A stretch of DNA of 64,000 nucleotides from assembly GCF_900110695.1 (NCBI RefSeq), contig NZ_FOEH01000007.1, forward strand, positions 62,001-126,000, read 5' to 3'. The translations under genes and the position numbers were made by a program. Source of the stretch: Virgibacillus subterraneus. GTDB taxonomy: Bacteria; Bacillota; Bacilli; Bacillales; Amphibacillaceae. Under the pieces are notes generated by a model. The model worked only from the letters and a program-made list of their open reading frames with translations. It was not told the origin of the DNA and searched no databases. This document shows positions 54,195 through 62,972 of the stretch, in pieces (position 1 is the first letter of the stretch; each line of letters opens with the position of its first letter).

Positions 54195-54653
54195 CTAGTT
54201 ACCCACATTTAAAATGTCCATATAAGGGGTTATGAAATTTCGGTAAACATCAAGTAAATCGTTTGGGAGATGGTTTAATTGAAAAAACTGAACATCTACA
54301 GATTCTGTTCTATCTATTTTAATATCGCCTCGAACTTCATCCGTTGTATAGACTGCAGTTACGGAGTAAAATTCATCGCCATTAGCAACCTTTAAATAGT
54401 ATTCTTCACCTGAAAAAATACCTAGTAACTTTAGATTGCCAATAGTCAAATTGGTCTCTTCTTTGACCTCTCTTCGCGCAGTATCTTCCATACTTTCTCC
54501 CAATTCCATAAGGCCACCTGGCAATCCCCAGCCGCCATCTGATCTATGCTGCAATAATAATTCATTTTTGTCATTTAAAATTAATACGACTGCCCCTGGC
54601 AATATTAGTGGTCTGTGCCCAACTAATTCTCTTAACTCTTTAACATAATCCAT
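54195..54653 (-). CDS. NUDIX hydrolase
   Basis: 152 residues: GWGLPGGLMELGESMEDTAR and REVKEETNLTIG form an intact NUDIX box; YTTDEVRGDIKIDRTESVDV follows. The group is typical of ADP-ribose or nucleotide pyrophosphatases of Bacillus. Confidence 0.85.
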   Translation of the reverse strand: MDYVKELRELVGHRPLILPGAVVLILNDKNELLLQHRSDGGWGLPGGLMELGESMEDTARREVKEETNLTIGNLKLLGIFSGEEYYLKVANGDEFYSVTAVYTTDEVRGDIKIDRTESVDVQFFQLNHLPNDLLDVYRNFITPYMDILNVGN

Positions 54654-54656
54654 TAT

Positions 54657-54923
54657 TTAAGTTTTCACCCTTTTAATTTTCACAAATTCAATAAACCAGT
54701 AAAGTGCAATCCACGGTAAAATATACCAGGTAACCCATTCAAAAATCGGAAGTATACCTATTAGATTGAAGCTCTCAGTAAATATTAGAAAACTTGGCTT
54801 ATTGCCATGCCTTAATAAGCCTTAGTTGCACTTATGCAGTAAGAAAGTATTTATACTTTTTTATCTGCTAAAAATAAAGAACAAAATTCCTAAGACAATT
54901 GTGCCTCGTATATAAAACGGCAT
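54657..54923 (-). pseudogene. Small membrane protein gene interrupted by the two-hairpin element
   Basis: GGAGA precedes ATG 54921-54923, giving MPFYIRGTIVLGILFFIFS before TAA in the element. Beyond the element, in the frame defined by its right end, FTESFNLIGILPIFEWVTWY, ILPWIALYWFIEF and VKIKRVKT run to a stop at 54657. The joined product would be a two-helix membrane protein of about 63 residues. Its stop overlaps the start region of the NUDIX gene downstream. Confidence 0.65.
54784..54869 (-). mobile_element. Two-hairpin element, copy E (inside a gene)
   Basis: Left end TTTTTAGCAGATAAAAAAG, then ATACTTTCTTACTGCATAAG, GTGCAACTAAGG, inner stem GGCTTATT ... AATAAGCC, right end AAGTTTTCTAAT. 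The left arm has diverged (T and A changes) while the right arm is conserved. Confidence 0.85.
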
Positions 54924-54935
54924 TGTAAAATTCTC

Positions 54936-55394
54936 CTATTTCATCAAGCTAATCTCTAATCGGATCATATCGGTGCATCTAATCCCATCCTCGATAATTT
55001 CTTCCTCATAATTTTTTGTAAAAAAATCCTTTTCAATTCCAGTAATTCTGAATCCGCACTTCTGATAAAGGGCCAACTGATTTATACTCGAGTTGCCAGT
55101 TCCAACTTCAATATGGGTAAACCCTTGAAACCGTGCGTTTGCTATAGCATGTGTTACTAGTTGTTTGCCGACACCTTTCCCTTGTTCACCCTCTTCAACC
55201 GCTATATTTTTAATTTCAATTATGTTCGAATTGATTGGCAGAAGTATATATACTCCTATCAATCTATTATCAATTTTTGCTACATAACACTGCCCCTGCT
55301 CTAGGTACTCCTGGATAAGATCTTCAGATGGATCCGCTAAAAGAAGTAAATTCATTGGTGCCGCTTCACTTGATTTTAATTTTTGAATTTCCAT
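54936..55394 (-). CDS. GNAT N-acetyltransferase, YvbK-like
   Basis: 152 residues: IKNIAVEEGEQGKGVGKQLV (Q-G-K-G-x-G) and LALYQKCGFRITGIEKDFFT, with the tail DMIRLEISLMK typical of the YvbK group. AGGTGATCATA precedes the ATG at 55392-55394. The interrupted membrane-protein gene starts 13 bp downstream. Confidence 0.8.
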   Translation of the reverse strand: MEIQKLKSSEAAPMNLLLLADPSEDLIQEYLEQGQCYVAKIDNRLIGVYILLPINSNIIEIKNIAVEEGEQGKGVGKQLVTHAIANARFQGFTHIEVGTGNSSINQLALYQKCGFRITGIEKDFFTKNYEEEIIEDGIRCTDMIRLEISLMK

Positions 55395-55498
55395 TATGAT
55401 CACCTATTCCTTATCCTTTATATTATTTCGATTTCCGACATTGATTTCCCTCTAATTATGCTAAAATTAAACCTAACCAAAATAGGGGGAAACTGAGT

Positions 55499-56359
55499 AT
55501 GGAACAAGAAATGATCTATTTTATTAGTAAAGCACTACCAAAATTGAAAATCCATGGTTATAGGCGCAATACACATGGATGGGATAACGATATAATTATT
55601 GTAAACGAAAATACTGTTTTTCGTTTTCCCAAGAATGACAAAGTTGCTGACAGAGTCATGTCCGAAGCCTTGCTTTTGAAGAAATTAAATAGGCATAAGC
55701 CCTTCGTGACAATTCCAGATTACACACTGTTATATGATGAAAATAATAAACTAAGATGTGTTTATTATGAATACATTGAGGGGCAGCCACTAGAGCAACA
55801 ACAAATTAATGATAGAAACGCAATGCTGCTTGGTGATTTTTTAACCAAGTTGCACAGAATGAATCATCCGAAGTTAAGCACTCTCCATACATACGATTAC
55901 TGGAACGACTTATTTACATCTGTAAGGGAGAATGTTTATCCAGAGTTAAGCGAATTCCAACAGCAAACAATCACTTGCGTATTTACCAGATTTTTAGATA
56001 CACTTCCTACCCTTTCATATCCAACAACTGTAATTCATGGTGACCTTTCAACTTCGAACATCATCTGGAATGAGGGTGAAGTTACAGGAATTATCGATTT
56101 TACCGATGCACAAATTGGCGATCCAGCTTTTGACTTTGCGGGTTTCTATTGGGAATTTGGGCCTGAATTCACGAAAAAAGTATTGTCTTATTACGAGGGT
56201 ATTGAATCAAAAGAGTCTATCTTTGAAAGAGTAGAAAGTTTCTATGGATTGCAACCTGTTTTTCATGAACTTTTACATTCGATTCATAATGACGAAATCG
56301 TCGAATGGGACAGTGCATTATGGAGATTTTTAAACTTGAGTAATTTATGTGGGGCCTGA
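55499..56359 (+). CDS. Aminoglycoside phosphotransferase-fold kinase, APH(2'')-like
   Basis: 286 residues: N-lobe GWDNDIIIVNENTVFRFPK, catalytic loop VIHGDLSTSNIIW (HGDxxxxN) and metal site IIDFTDAQIGDPAFDFA, complete. Layout is that of the APH(2'')/choline-kinase-like group; whether it acts on an antibiotic cannot be told. GGGGGAAACTGAGT precedes the ATG. Confidence 0.8.
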   Translation: MEQEMIYFISKALPKLKIHGYRRNTHGWDNDIIIVNENTVFRFPKNDKVADRVMSEALLLKKLNRHKPFVTIPDYTLLYDENNKLRCVYYEYIEGQPLEQQQINDRNAMLLGDFLTKLHRMNHPKLSTLHTYDYWNDLFTSVRENVYPELSEFQQQTITCVFTRFLDTLPTLSYPTTVIHGDLSTSNIIWNEGEVTGIIDFTDAQIGDPAFDFAGFYWEFGPEFTKKVLSYYEGIESKESIFERVESFYGLQPVFHELLHSIHNDEIVEWDSALWRFLNLSNLCGA

Positions 56360-56391
56360 TAGAAGGTCCCCCGCATGGTTTAAAATTTCAC

Positions 56392-56796
56392 CTATATACC
56401 TTTCGTATTCATTAAAACAATTCGCCAACCGTCCGGGTCTTCAATCGTTACTCTTCTTTCCTTCCAATAATCATTTTCAGGTAGGACACCAGGATAACCC
56501 ATACTATGTAATCGATTCGCTACATGATCAATCTTACTTTTTTCCGGAATATAGAAGACTAGCAGATTATCTTCTGTTGGTGCAGGACAAGGACTCCCAT
56601 CAGCATGTTTAGTGAATTCAAGATGATAACCTGCATTTGGCAACCCTAATATAACACCTGTATATCCGTCTGGATTCGCAAAGTCGGTTAACCGTTCTAA
56701 ACCAAGACCTTGCTCATAAAAATCGATTACTTCATCAAATTTGTCTGTTGGCCGTGCAATTCTAATTTGCGCTGCTGAAAAATCATTGAACTCCAT
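56392..56796 (-). CDS. VOC/glyoxalase-like protein, YycE-type
   Basis: 134 residues: QIRIARPTDKFDEVIDFYEQ, GYHLEFTKHADGSPCPAPT and TIEDPDGWRIVLMNTKGI. The last block is the YycE-type signature. Converges on the kinase gene; next to a second VOC gene 1 bp upstream. Confidence 0.8.
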   Translation of the reverse strand: MEFNDFSAAQIRIARPTDKFDEVIDFYEQGLGLERLTDFANPDGYTGVILGLPNAGYHLEFTKHADGSPCPAPTEDNLLVFYIPEKSKIDHVANRLHSMGYPGVLPENDYWKERRVTIEDPDGWRIVLMNTKGI

Positions 56797-56797
56797 C

Positions 56798-57163
56798 CTA
56801 TCGCTCCTTTATTTGTCCCAACTCTATTCTGTTTCCATCTGGGTCCAGGAATACTGCAATAATTCCCCATTCAAATTCAAGACGTTTATTTAAGAAAGCA
56901 ACTCCATGCTTTTCCAATATTGAAACTTCTTCGTCCACGTCATTCACGTCAAGCCGCAGTACAACCGGATTTTGCTGCCTGCTTTTTTCATTTTCAGAAC
57001 TGAATCCGCCTCTTTCGACCATAAGATATCCATCAGAAACATTAAATGATACTAAGTCCGCTTTTTCAAAATTCACATTTAGTTGAAGTACATTTTTATA
57101 AAAGTTGATACACGCTTCGTATTGTTCGACAAATAATATCGTACCAAATTCCTTGAAATTCAT
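56798..57163 (-). CDS. VOC/glyoxalase-like protein
   Basis: 121 residues: GTILFVEQYEACINFYKNVL and IIAVFLDPDGNRIELGQIKER. Only one base separates its stop region from the next VOC gene and one from the GNAT gene upstream, so three genes form a tight unit (GNAT, VOC, VOC). Confidence 0.8.
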   Translation of the reverse strand: MNFKEFGTILFVEQYEACINFYKNVLQLNVNFEKADLVSFNVSDGYLMVERGGFSSENEKSRQQNPVVLRLDVNDVDEEVSILEKHGVAFLNKRLEFEWGIIAVFLDPDGNRIELGQIKER

Positions 57164-57164
57164 T

Positions 57165-57683
57165 TTATCCCTCTTTCACGAATTGGCTGAGATAGGGCCA
57201 TCCGTATGCTGTTTCTTTGAGCTTTTCTCCATCAATTTCTAATTCTGCATGTCCCAGTTTTTTGCCACCCAAGGCTTCATAAAAATATTTTGCACCATTG
57301 TCCTCCAAAACCCATACTAACATGGTGGTCATACCCGCTTGCACCAGTTCTTCTGCAACTGGCTGGAGAAGTAACCTGCCAATACCTTTGCCCTGGTATT
57401 CCTCAAATATATAGATTGCATAGAGTTCTCCGTCATACCCTTCGTATTTCCCTTCCCTCTCCTTACCACCTGTTGAAAACCCAACAATTTCGCCATCGTT
57501 GTTTTCCGCTACAAACACACTGTTACTAGTCATGTTTCGTTTCCATAACTTGGTGCGATGATCATAATCCAATTTTTCCAAGTAAGTATCAGGGACGATA
57601 TTTCTGTATGTAGAACGCCAGCTATCAACATGTACCTTTGCTATATGTGGTGCGTCCTGTTGGGTTGCTTTTCTTATTTTCAT
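57165..57683 (-). CDS. GNAT N-acetyltransferase
   Basis: 172 residues: MKIRKATQQDAPHIAKVHVD, LYAIYIFEEYQGKGIGRLLL (Q-G-K-G-x-G) and AKYFYEALGGKKLGHAEL. Heads the GNAT-VOC-VOC unit. Substrate unknown. Confidence 0.85.
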   Translation of the reverse strand: MKIRKATQQDAPHIAKVHVDSWRSTYRNIVPDTYLEKLDYDHRTKLWKRNMTSNSVFVAENNDGEIVGFSTGGKEREGKYEGYDGELYAIYIFEEYQGKGIGRLLLQPVAEELVQAGMTTMLVWVLEDNGAKYFYEALGGKKLGHAELEIDGEKLKETAYGWPYLSQFVKEG

Positions 57684-57718
57684 AGAATTATAGCCTCCTG
57701 TTAAAAAATGGTTTATAG

Positions 57719-58222
57719 TTAGTGCATTTTCTCCAAGATCTTATAATCCTTTGTTTTGATAACTTTAACATCATTGTCCTTAGCATAACGAATTAGATCC
57801 TGATAAATAGTCTCAGGGTGAAAGTTGATTACTCTGATATTCAAACCTTTTATCACTTTTATAACTGCACATTTTTTTGCCCAGCTAACTCGCTTTAGTT
57901 TTAGTTCAGTAATCCGTGCAGGAGCTACCTCTTTTTTATAAATAGGTACAGCGAAGATATACGTTTTATATGTTATTTTTTCGTCATCAATAGTTAATTG
58001 AGAACTCATAAAAATCAATAAAAATATTATTAGAAAACTAGGCTTATCTCCAAGCCTTTATATAGATAAGCCTTAGTTGCACTTATGCAGTAAGAAAGTA
58101 TTTATACTTTCTTAACTGCCAAGTAACAAGAACAAATAATAAATATTGAATGCGGTAAAAGCAAGAGCCATCAAAAACAGAATAGTTCCTGATATATATT
58201 GTGTTTTAGCTTTATAAGTCAT
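57719..58222 (-). pseudogene. Membrane protein with PH-like tail, interrupted by the two-hairpin element
   Basis: AAGGAG precedes ATG 58220-58222, giving MTYKAKTQYISGTI, one membrane helix (LFLMALAFTAFNIYYLFLLLG) and then TAA in the element. After the element the same protein continues IFLLIFMSSQLTIDDEKITY, KTYIFAVPIYKKEVAPARIT to EKMH and a stop at 57719. The tail resembles small bacterial PH-like domains. Both halves are free of other lesions. Confidence 0.75.
58029..58121 (-). mobile_element. Two-hairpin element, copy F (inside a gene)
   Basis: Left palindrome intact; inner stem GGCTTATCT ... AGATAAGCC, the same as copy C and different from copies A, B and D, with both arms changed together; right end AGTTTTCTAAT. 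Confidence 0.85.
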
Positions 58223-58223
58223 G

Positions 58224-58391
58224 CTACTCCTTATCCAGGTCATTCTTCGGATAAAATTTTTCTTCCTGTTTTTCTTTCAGAGCTTTACCAACTTCTGAAC
58301 TATCAATACCGTGCCTGACCGCTACAGTAATGACAAGATAAGCTATGTAAAGTGTTAGTGCATAAAATATTATTGACATAATTATTCCCAT
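58224..58391 (-). CDS. Small membrane protein, 55 residues
   Basis: AAGGAGGAATAATT precedes an ATG opening MGIIMSIIFYALTLYIAYLV, then ITVAVRHGIDSSEVGKALKE and a charged end. Its stop lies 1 bp from the start of the interrupted gene, so the two were an operon. Confidence 0.65.
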   Translation of the reverse strand: MGIIMSIIFYALTLYIAYLVITVAVRHGIDSSEVGKALKEKQEEKFYPKNDLDKE

Positions 58392-58491
58392 AATTATTCC
58401 TCCTTGTAAATCTTATCATAACACAAAGATTTCACAATTCAGGATTTTTAAAAAAGGAGAACTAAGCCACCTTCTTTTCTGATGTTAACTG

Positions 58492-60252
58492 CTAATAAAG
58501 ACTGCCGGATTTCTTATTTTTAAATAATGATTTGGTATTTGTTTCCTGGACCATTTCAATTTCAATTCCCTTATTAAATTTCCGGGCACTTGCAATTGTA
58601 ACCATATAAGCAACACCTAATGAAATAACAAGCATCAGTGTACCACCAGCTATCCCTGCTATTAATGGACTTGAGGCCTTCCAGGATAATAATGTCACAA
58701 CAACACTAGCAATCGCACCAATAAATCCGTCTGTATCCTGAATTATATCCTGTAAAAATCCAATTGCATCTACTGGGACAATCAATAAAACGTATGGGAT
58801 TAACGCCAGGAACAGATAGATATACGAGGCAATAAACAAAATAAATGCTGTACCAAATCTAAGTCTGTTCTGTGGATTGGCTGGATTGTATTTTGCTCCA
58901 ATTGTTCCAAGCCATAATCCAATTGCACTAATTCCGACAGTTATGACAGCTTTCATGGCAATTCCAATGGCGAATTGTAAAATGGTCCACCCTAGAAAAG
59001 CTCCAACTGCAACTTCAAGTACTGTTAGCAGTGCGAAAGGTATCAGCCAGCTGATCCAAAGTTTTCCAAATGCAATATTTTTCCCTGACAATGGAAGCAC
59101 ACGCAAAACCCACAGTGATGAAGCCTCCCGTGCAATAGATGAGGCAGCGAGTTGGCCATTAAAAATTGCAAAAGTAAAGAGGAAGGCAGCCTGAGCAATT
59201 GGCCATGAAATTTCGTTTGGCCCTCGTAAATCACATAAACTTGCACCACCCGTCATAAATCCGGCAATTCCAAATATGAAAAAGAATATAAGCGGTAAAA
59301 ATACTAGCCATTCACGCATATCACGTTTAATTGCGAACCATTCTTTTTTTCCAACTGCGATTACCGGATGATGCAATTTGGGTCCTGATTTTTTAATTGC
59401 TGACTTCTTCTTCTTTTTACCTCCACCTTCACTTAATCGAATCCAACCAGTTCGGAAACCTTTTTCGACTAATGATGAAGTTAATAGAACACTTAATAGA
59501 GCAAGCAACAGTATCAGTGCAAATGGTAATAAGAAATCCATTGAACCACTTGCAACATTTATGACAGCAGCACTGGCCCATCTGACCGGTACCCAATCTG
59601 GGAATAATGGTAATCCAGATAATAGCACCTCAACTAGCGGCCGTTCATTTGCCAAATTCGGAATCATAAACATTAAATAGACAAATATCCCCGACAACAC
59701 ACTCATTGCCGTCATGAATTCATTAGCCTTGCTTGCTGGAACAACCTGGATCAGAACCAAATTAAATAAGTAGGCAAGTGAGAGCCCAATAATGTTTAAT
59801 GAAATCAATACTAGAATCATAACTGGATAATACAGCAGGTTCGCCTCAATTAAGATACCGTAAATAACCATTGGCACAACAAAAAAGACGAAAACCAATA
59901 GTGGTATCCCAATAAAACTTTGCAGATATTTCACCCAAAAAATATGTCGTGTTGGGATGGGTAATGTAAAAAGAAATCCCAAATCCGTAGCTGAGTACAG
60001 ATGTTTAAATACTTGTGGCAAGCCGAGCAAGATTATAATTCCAATAATTATTAAGAATCCATATGATAAAATTCCATTTAATACTGGCTCCGAGATGGAC
60101 TCTCCTACCGCCCAAACCCCTTTGGATAAAAAATATAATAGCACTGTGAGTATGCCAAGAGTGAAAAAGTAACTTATGTAATTTTTCTTAGGCTGTGTGC
60201 GGAACATGTTGACGAGAATTTTCCGTTGATTATTTAAAAGAACTTTAATCAT
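58492..60252 (-). CDS. ABC exporter permease
   Basis: 586 residues with about 14 membrane helices and a basic loop (GGGKKKKKSAIKKSGPK) mid-protein; LGFLFTLPIPTRHIFWVKYL and SSIAREASSLWVLRVLPLSGKNI are typical of large two-half ABC-2 exporter permeases of Bacilli. Its start overlaps the ATPase stop by four bases. Substrate unknown. Confidence 0.8.
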   Translation of the reverse strand: MIKVLLNNQRKILVNMFRTQPKKNYISYFFTLGILTVLLYFLSKGVWAVGESISEPVLNGILSYGFLIIIGIIILLGLPQVFKHLYSATDLGFLFTLPIPTRHIFWVKYLQSFIGIPLLVFVFFVVPMVIYGILIEANLLYYPVMILVLISLNIIGLSLAYLFNLVLIQVVPASKANEFMTAMSVLSGIFVYLMFMIPNLANERPLVEVLLSGLPLFPDWVPVRWASAAVINVASGSMDFLLPFALILLLALLSVLLTSSLVEKGFRTGWIRLSEGGGKKKKKSAIKKSGPKLHHPVIAVGKKEWFAIKRDMREWLVFLPLIFFFIFGIAGFMTGGASLCDLRGPNEISWPIAQAAFLFTFAIFNGQLAASSIAREASSLWVLRVLPLSGKNIAFGKLWISWLIPFALLTVLEVAVGAFLGWTILQFAIGIAMKAVITVGISAIGLWLGTIGAKYNPANPQNRLRFGTAFILFIASYIYLFLALIPYVLLIVPVDAIGFLQDIIQDTDGFIGAIASVVVTLLSWKASSPLIAGIAGGTLMLVISLGVAYMVTIASARKFNKGIEIEMVQETNTKSLFKNKKSGSLY

Positions 60253-61034
60253 TTTGGATCACCTTGATCGGTAATTTCACTGATCAATGCTTGATGATCC
60301 TCGCCGCCGGTTAATTCAAGAAAGATATCCTCAAGGCTTTGATCTAAATTACCGCCACTGCTTCTTAGTTCATCCATCGTGCCGAGTGCAATAATTTTGC
60401 CATCCAAAATAATTCCCACACGATCACACATTTGCTCAGCAATTTCAAGGATATGAGTTGACACAAAAGCCGTCATACCATTGTCACAGAGTTCGCGAAG
60501 CAGGTTTTTCAGGCTGCGTGCACTCTTAGGATCCAGGCCCACTGTCGGTTCATCAAGAAACAGTACTTCTGGCTCATGAACTAGTGCCCCGCAAATGGCA
60601 ATCTTTTGTTTCATCCCATGTGAGTAACTTTCGATTAGATCATTCGCTTGCTCCGTTAAACTGAAAATTTGCAGCAGCTCTTTTGCTTTTGATTGAAATT
60701 TTTCCTGTGGAACCTGGAAGACAGACGCAATAAACTCAAGATAATCCCAGCCGGTCAATTTCGGATACAAGTTCGGCTGGTCCGGTACATAGGCAATTTT
60801 CTTCTTTGCCTCAATTGGATTTTTCCAAATATCAACGTCATTTATATGGGCGGAACCACTTGTTGGCTCCAAAAGTCCAGTAAGCATCTTTATTGTTGTC
60901 GTTTTTCCGGCACCGTTTGGACCTAGAAATCCAAACAACTCGCCTTTTTTTACGTCCACATTCAAATTATGTACAGCATCCTGACCTCTGTATGATTTAG
61001 CCAGATTAGTTAGTTTGATTGATGCATCTTCCAT
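60249..61034 (-). CDS. ABC transporter ATP-binding protein
   Basis: 261 residues: Walker A GPNGAGKTT, signature YSHGMKQK, Walker B VLFLDEPT and the switch His in FVSTHILE. AGGAGGAGAATA precedes the ATG at 61032-61034. Works with the permease downstream. Confidence 0.92.
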   Translation of the reverse strand: MEDASIKLTNLAKSYRGQDAVHNLNVDVKKGELFGFLGPNGAGKTTTIKMLTGLLEPTSGSAHINDVDIWKNPIEAKKKIAYVPDQPNLYPKLTGWDYLEFIASVFQVPQEKFQSKAKELLQIFSLTEQANDLIESYSHGMKQKIAICGALVHEPEVLFLDEPTVGLDPKSARSLKNLLRELCDNGMTAFVSTHILEIAEQMCDRVGIILDGKIIALGTMDELRSSGGNLDQSLEDIFLELTGGEDHQALISEITDQGDPK

Positions 61035-61048
61035 TATTCTCCTCCTCG

Positions 61049-61621
61049 TTAATTCCTTGATAAAACAAACAAAATCGCAAGTATAAAAATAACAACGGAA
61101 ATAACCATTACAGCCACGAATCCAATTAAGTTGAATTTCCATGTGTAGCCATTAAAATCAGATGTGTTATTCGAATTATCAACTTTGGATGTATGTATGA
61201 GCATTGTTATATTGATAGCAAGCAATAAAAAAATGATAAGAAAAACAAAGAACCCTATGCTTATGGGGTACTGACTATTAATGTCGTGCATGAAATAGGC
61301 CTGAATCATGATCATGCAGCCCACAACAAGGTTGATTACATGTGCAGTTTTATTCTGCTTTTTCCACTCACTGCCCATAATCTCTTTTTCATACCTATTA
61401 ACCTGCTCAATAATCGGCACCCAAGACTTCGTTAAATCCTTTTTAAAGATATTAGAAACAGACTGAACGATCAAGAAAGCCCCGAGCGTAAACAGTATGT
61501 AGGACATATTCAACCCAGTGTAATTTATAATAGCTACATAAACTGTCATACTGATCAATAACGTTATATTTAAAAAGAAAAATTGCTTCTTCCTCATATC
61601 TTTTATAGCCTCAGCCGTCAT
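61049..61621 (-). CDS. Five-to-six-helix membrane protein of the ABC operon
   Basis: 190 residues: hydrophobic pairs (FFFLNITLLISMTVYVAIIN, LIVQSVSNIFKKDLT, AHVINLVVGCMIMIQAYF, then two more and a C-terminal helix). First gene of the three-gene operon, 14 bp from the ATPase. Not recognised; perhaps an accessory subunit. Confidence 0.6.
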   Translation of the reverse strand: MTAEAIKDMRKKQFFFLNITLLISMTVYVAIINYTGLNMSYILFTLGAFLIVQSVSNIFKKDLTKSWVPIIEQVNRYEKEIMGSEWKKQNKTAHVINLVVGCMIMIQAYFMHDINSQYPISIGFFVFLIIFLLLAINITMLIHTSKVDNSNNTSDFNGYTWKFNLIGFVAVMVISVVIFILAILFVLSRN

Positions 61622-61704
61622 GAAATCCCTCCCTATGTAGATTATAACATTAGAAAACCTGACATAATGTGCGGATTCTTATTTTGGCTGCAGGAATTCC
61701 GATA

Positions 61705-61812
61705 TGGTGGACTTTATCGATTAGCTGTCGATGTTTATCTATTTGGTGGCAATATTTTAATCATTCTTGGTCGAAGTTTATCTATTTGATGTCGATGTTT
61801 ATCTATTTTGAC
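61705..61812. repeat. 21-bp tandem repeats, downstream array
   Basis: Units beginning TTTATC(G/T)ATTT and ending TGTCGATG or similar recur about every 21 bases (near 61712, 61733, 61777 and 61798, one of 22). The array ends where the NERD gene's stop lies. Confidence 0.7.
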
Positions 61813-62775
61813 TTAAAAGGTTAATATGTACCTTCTACCACTCGTATTTCCAATCTGTTTAAATTGTTCTTTCACCAGTAGTCTATGAGCGATTTGAATA
61901 CCATCAACTTGCAAAAAATCTCGTGCCTGTCGATTATTTATTGTGTTACCTATCAGCAAACTGTAGTGCCGTAACGCTTCAAAGTGAGCATTCTTGGACG
62001 TAGCTCCACAATGATGGCAAATCCATATAGCTTTTTTGCGATTCATTGGACGGGAACCACAGACAGGACAAAAAACGCCACGCAGAATATCCGCATTCAC
62101 AACCTGATATTTTTTTAAGATATCTACCTTATTTGTTGTGTGTGCGGTAATTAGGAATGTGGAAAGAAAATGAAGTTGCTGCTCGCTCGAACTTACATTC
62201 TTGTGTGTGGAAGCATAACCGTCTATTTTTGTCAGCAGGCTTTCTTTATGAATGACTGTTTCAGAAATTGCTGTATTGTTAGTGATATTTTTGATGATTG
62301 TCGTGGGGTTGCTGTATGCGATTAGTTTCTCAATTGGAGTAACTGGGAAATCATGTTCTCTCACCCAGCGTAAAAGCCTGAAATGTTGAAGGTTTATTTG
62401 CTCAATGTGATTACCGAGGTTCTCCTCTTCACCTTTTTTTGTGATCCGAATAGCTTGCCCAAATTCGTCATACACGACTGTTCCGGCTATATTTTTAACC
62501 TCTACAATTAGGATAAATTGGGGTGAAAGGATCAATGTATCAATTTGGAAAAATCCATTTTCATCATGGATACGTAGATTGTGAAGAATTATATATGGAT
62601 ATTCTGGAAGAAAACCTAACGTAAACTCAAGTGACTTTTCGCCATTATAACCAGCACGAAGATTTTTTGCATGTTTGTTTACTTCCTTACTCTTAAAGTG
62701 GCGTTCTGCCAAACGCCAGCTGAGTGCTTCGGTTTGTAGCATTAATGCGGGGACTTCGAGGGGCTTACCAATCAA
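61813..62775 (-). CDS. NERD-domain nuclease-like protein with zinc ribbon
   Basis: 320 residues. The NERD domain (about residues 40-150) shows GYNGEKSLEFTLGFLPEYPY, QIDTLILSPQFILIVEVKN: the D...ExK of a PD-(D/E)xK nuclease fold. After a helical part comes CPVCGSRPMNRKK ... CHHCG, a four-cysteine zinc ribbon, and a GRRYIL end. A role in DNA processing is inferred from the fold. It is flanked on both sides by 21-bp repeat arrays. Confidence 0.8.
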   Translation of the reverse strand: MIGKPLEVPALMLQTEALSWRLAERHFKSKEVNKHAKNLRAGYNGEKSLEFTLGFLPEYPYIILHNLRIHDENGFFQIDTLILSPQFILIVEVKNIAGTVVYDEFGQAIRITKKGEEENLGNHIEQINLQHFRLLRWVREHDFPVTPIEKLIAYSNPTTIIKNITNNTAISETVIHKESLLTKIDGYASTHKNVSSSEQQLHFLSTFLITAHTTNKVDILKKYQVVNADILRGVFCPVCGSRPMNRKKAIWICHHCGATSKNAHFEALRHYSLLIGNTINNRQARDFLQVDGIQIAHRLLVKEQFKQIGNTSGRRYILTF

Positions 62776-62849
62776 TGGAGCACTTCCTTTATTATTTAGT
62801 TTTTATATTTATTCGCTATTTTGCCGGGGATTCCTGCCTGATTTGGGTT

Positions 62850-62972
62850 TATAGATGTGACGAAATTGTGAACTTTATCGATTTGTTGTCGATGTTTATC
62901 TATTTCACCTCTTACTTTATCGGTTGCATGTCGATGTTTATCGATACGATGTCGAACATTATCGATTCCGCA
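62850..62972. repeat. 21-bp tandem repeats, upstream array
   Basis: Units TTTATCGATTTGTTGTCGATG, each 21 bases with variation, start near 62874, 62895, 62916, 62937 and 62958. On the minus strand they encode heptads such as IDKHRHA and IDKVRGE, but the 73-codon frame has no ribosome site and looks repeat-derived. Confidence 0.8.

Noticed and set aside
57719-58018. A 99-residue protein beginning at TTG 58018
   Set aside because: No ribosome site; the sequence upstream through the element joins it to the gene starting at 58222.
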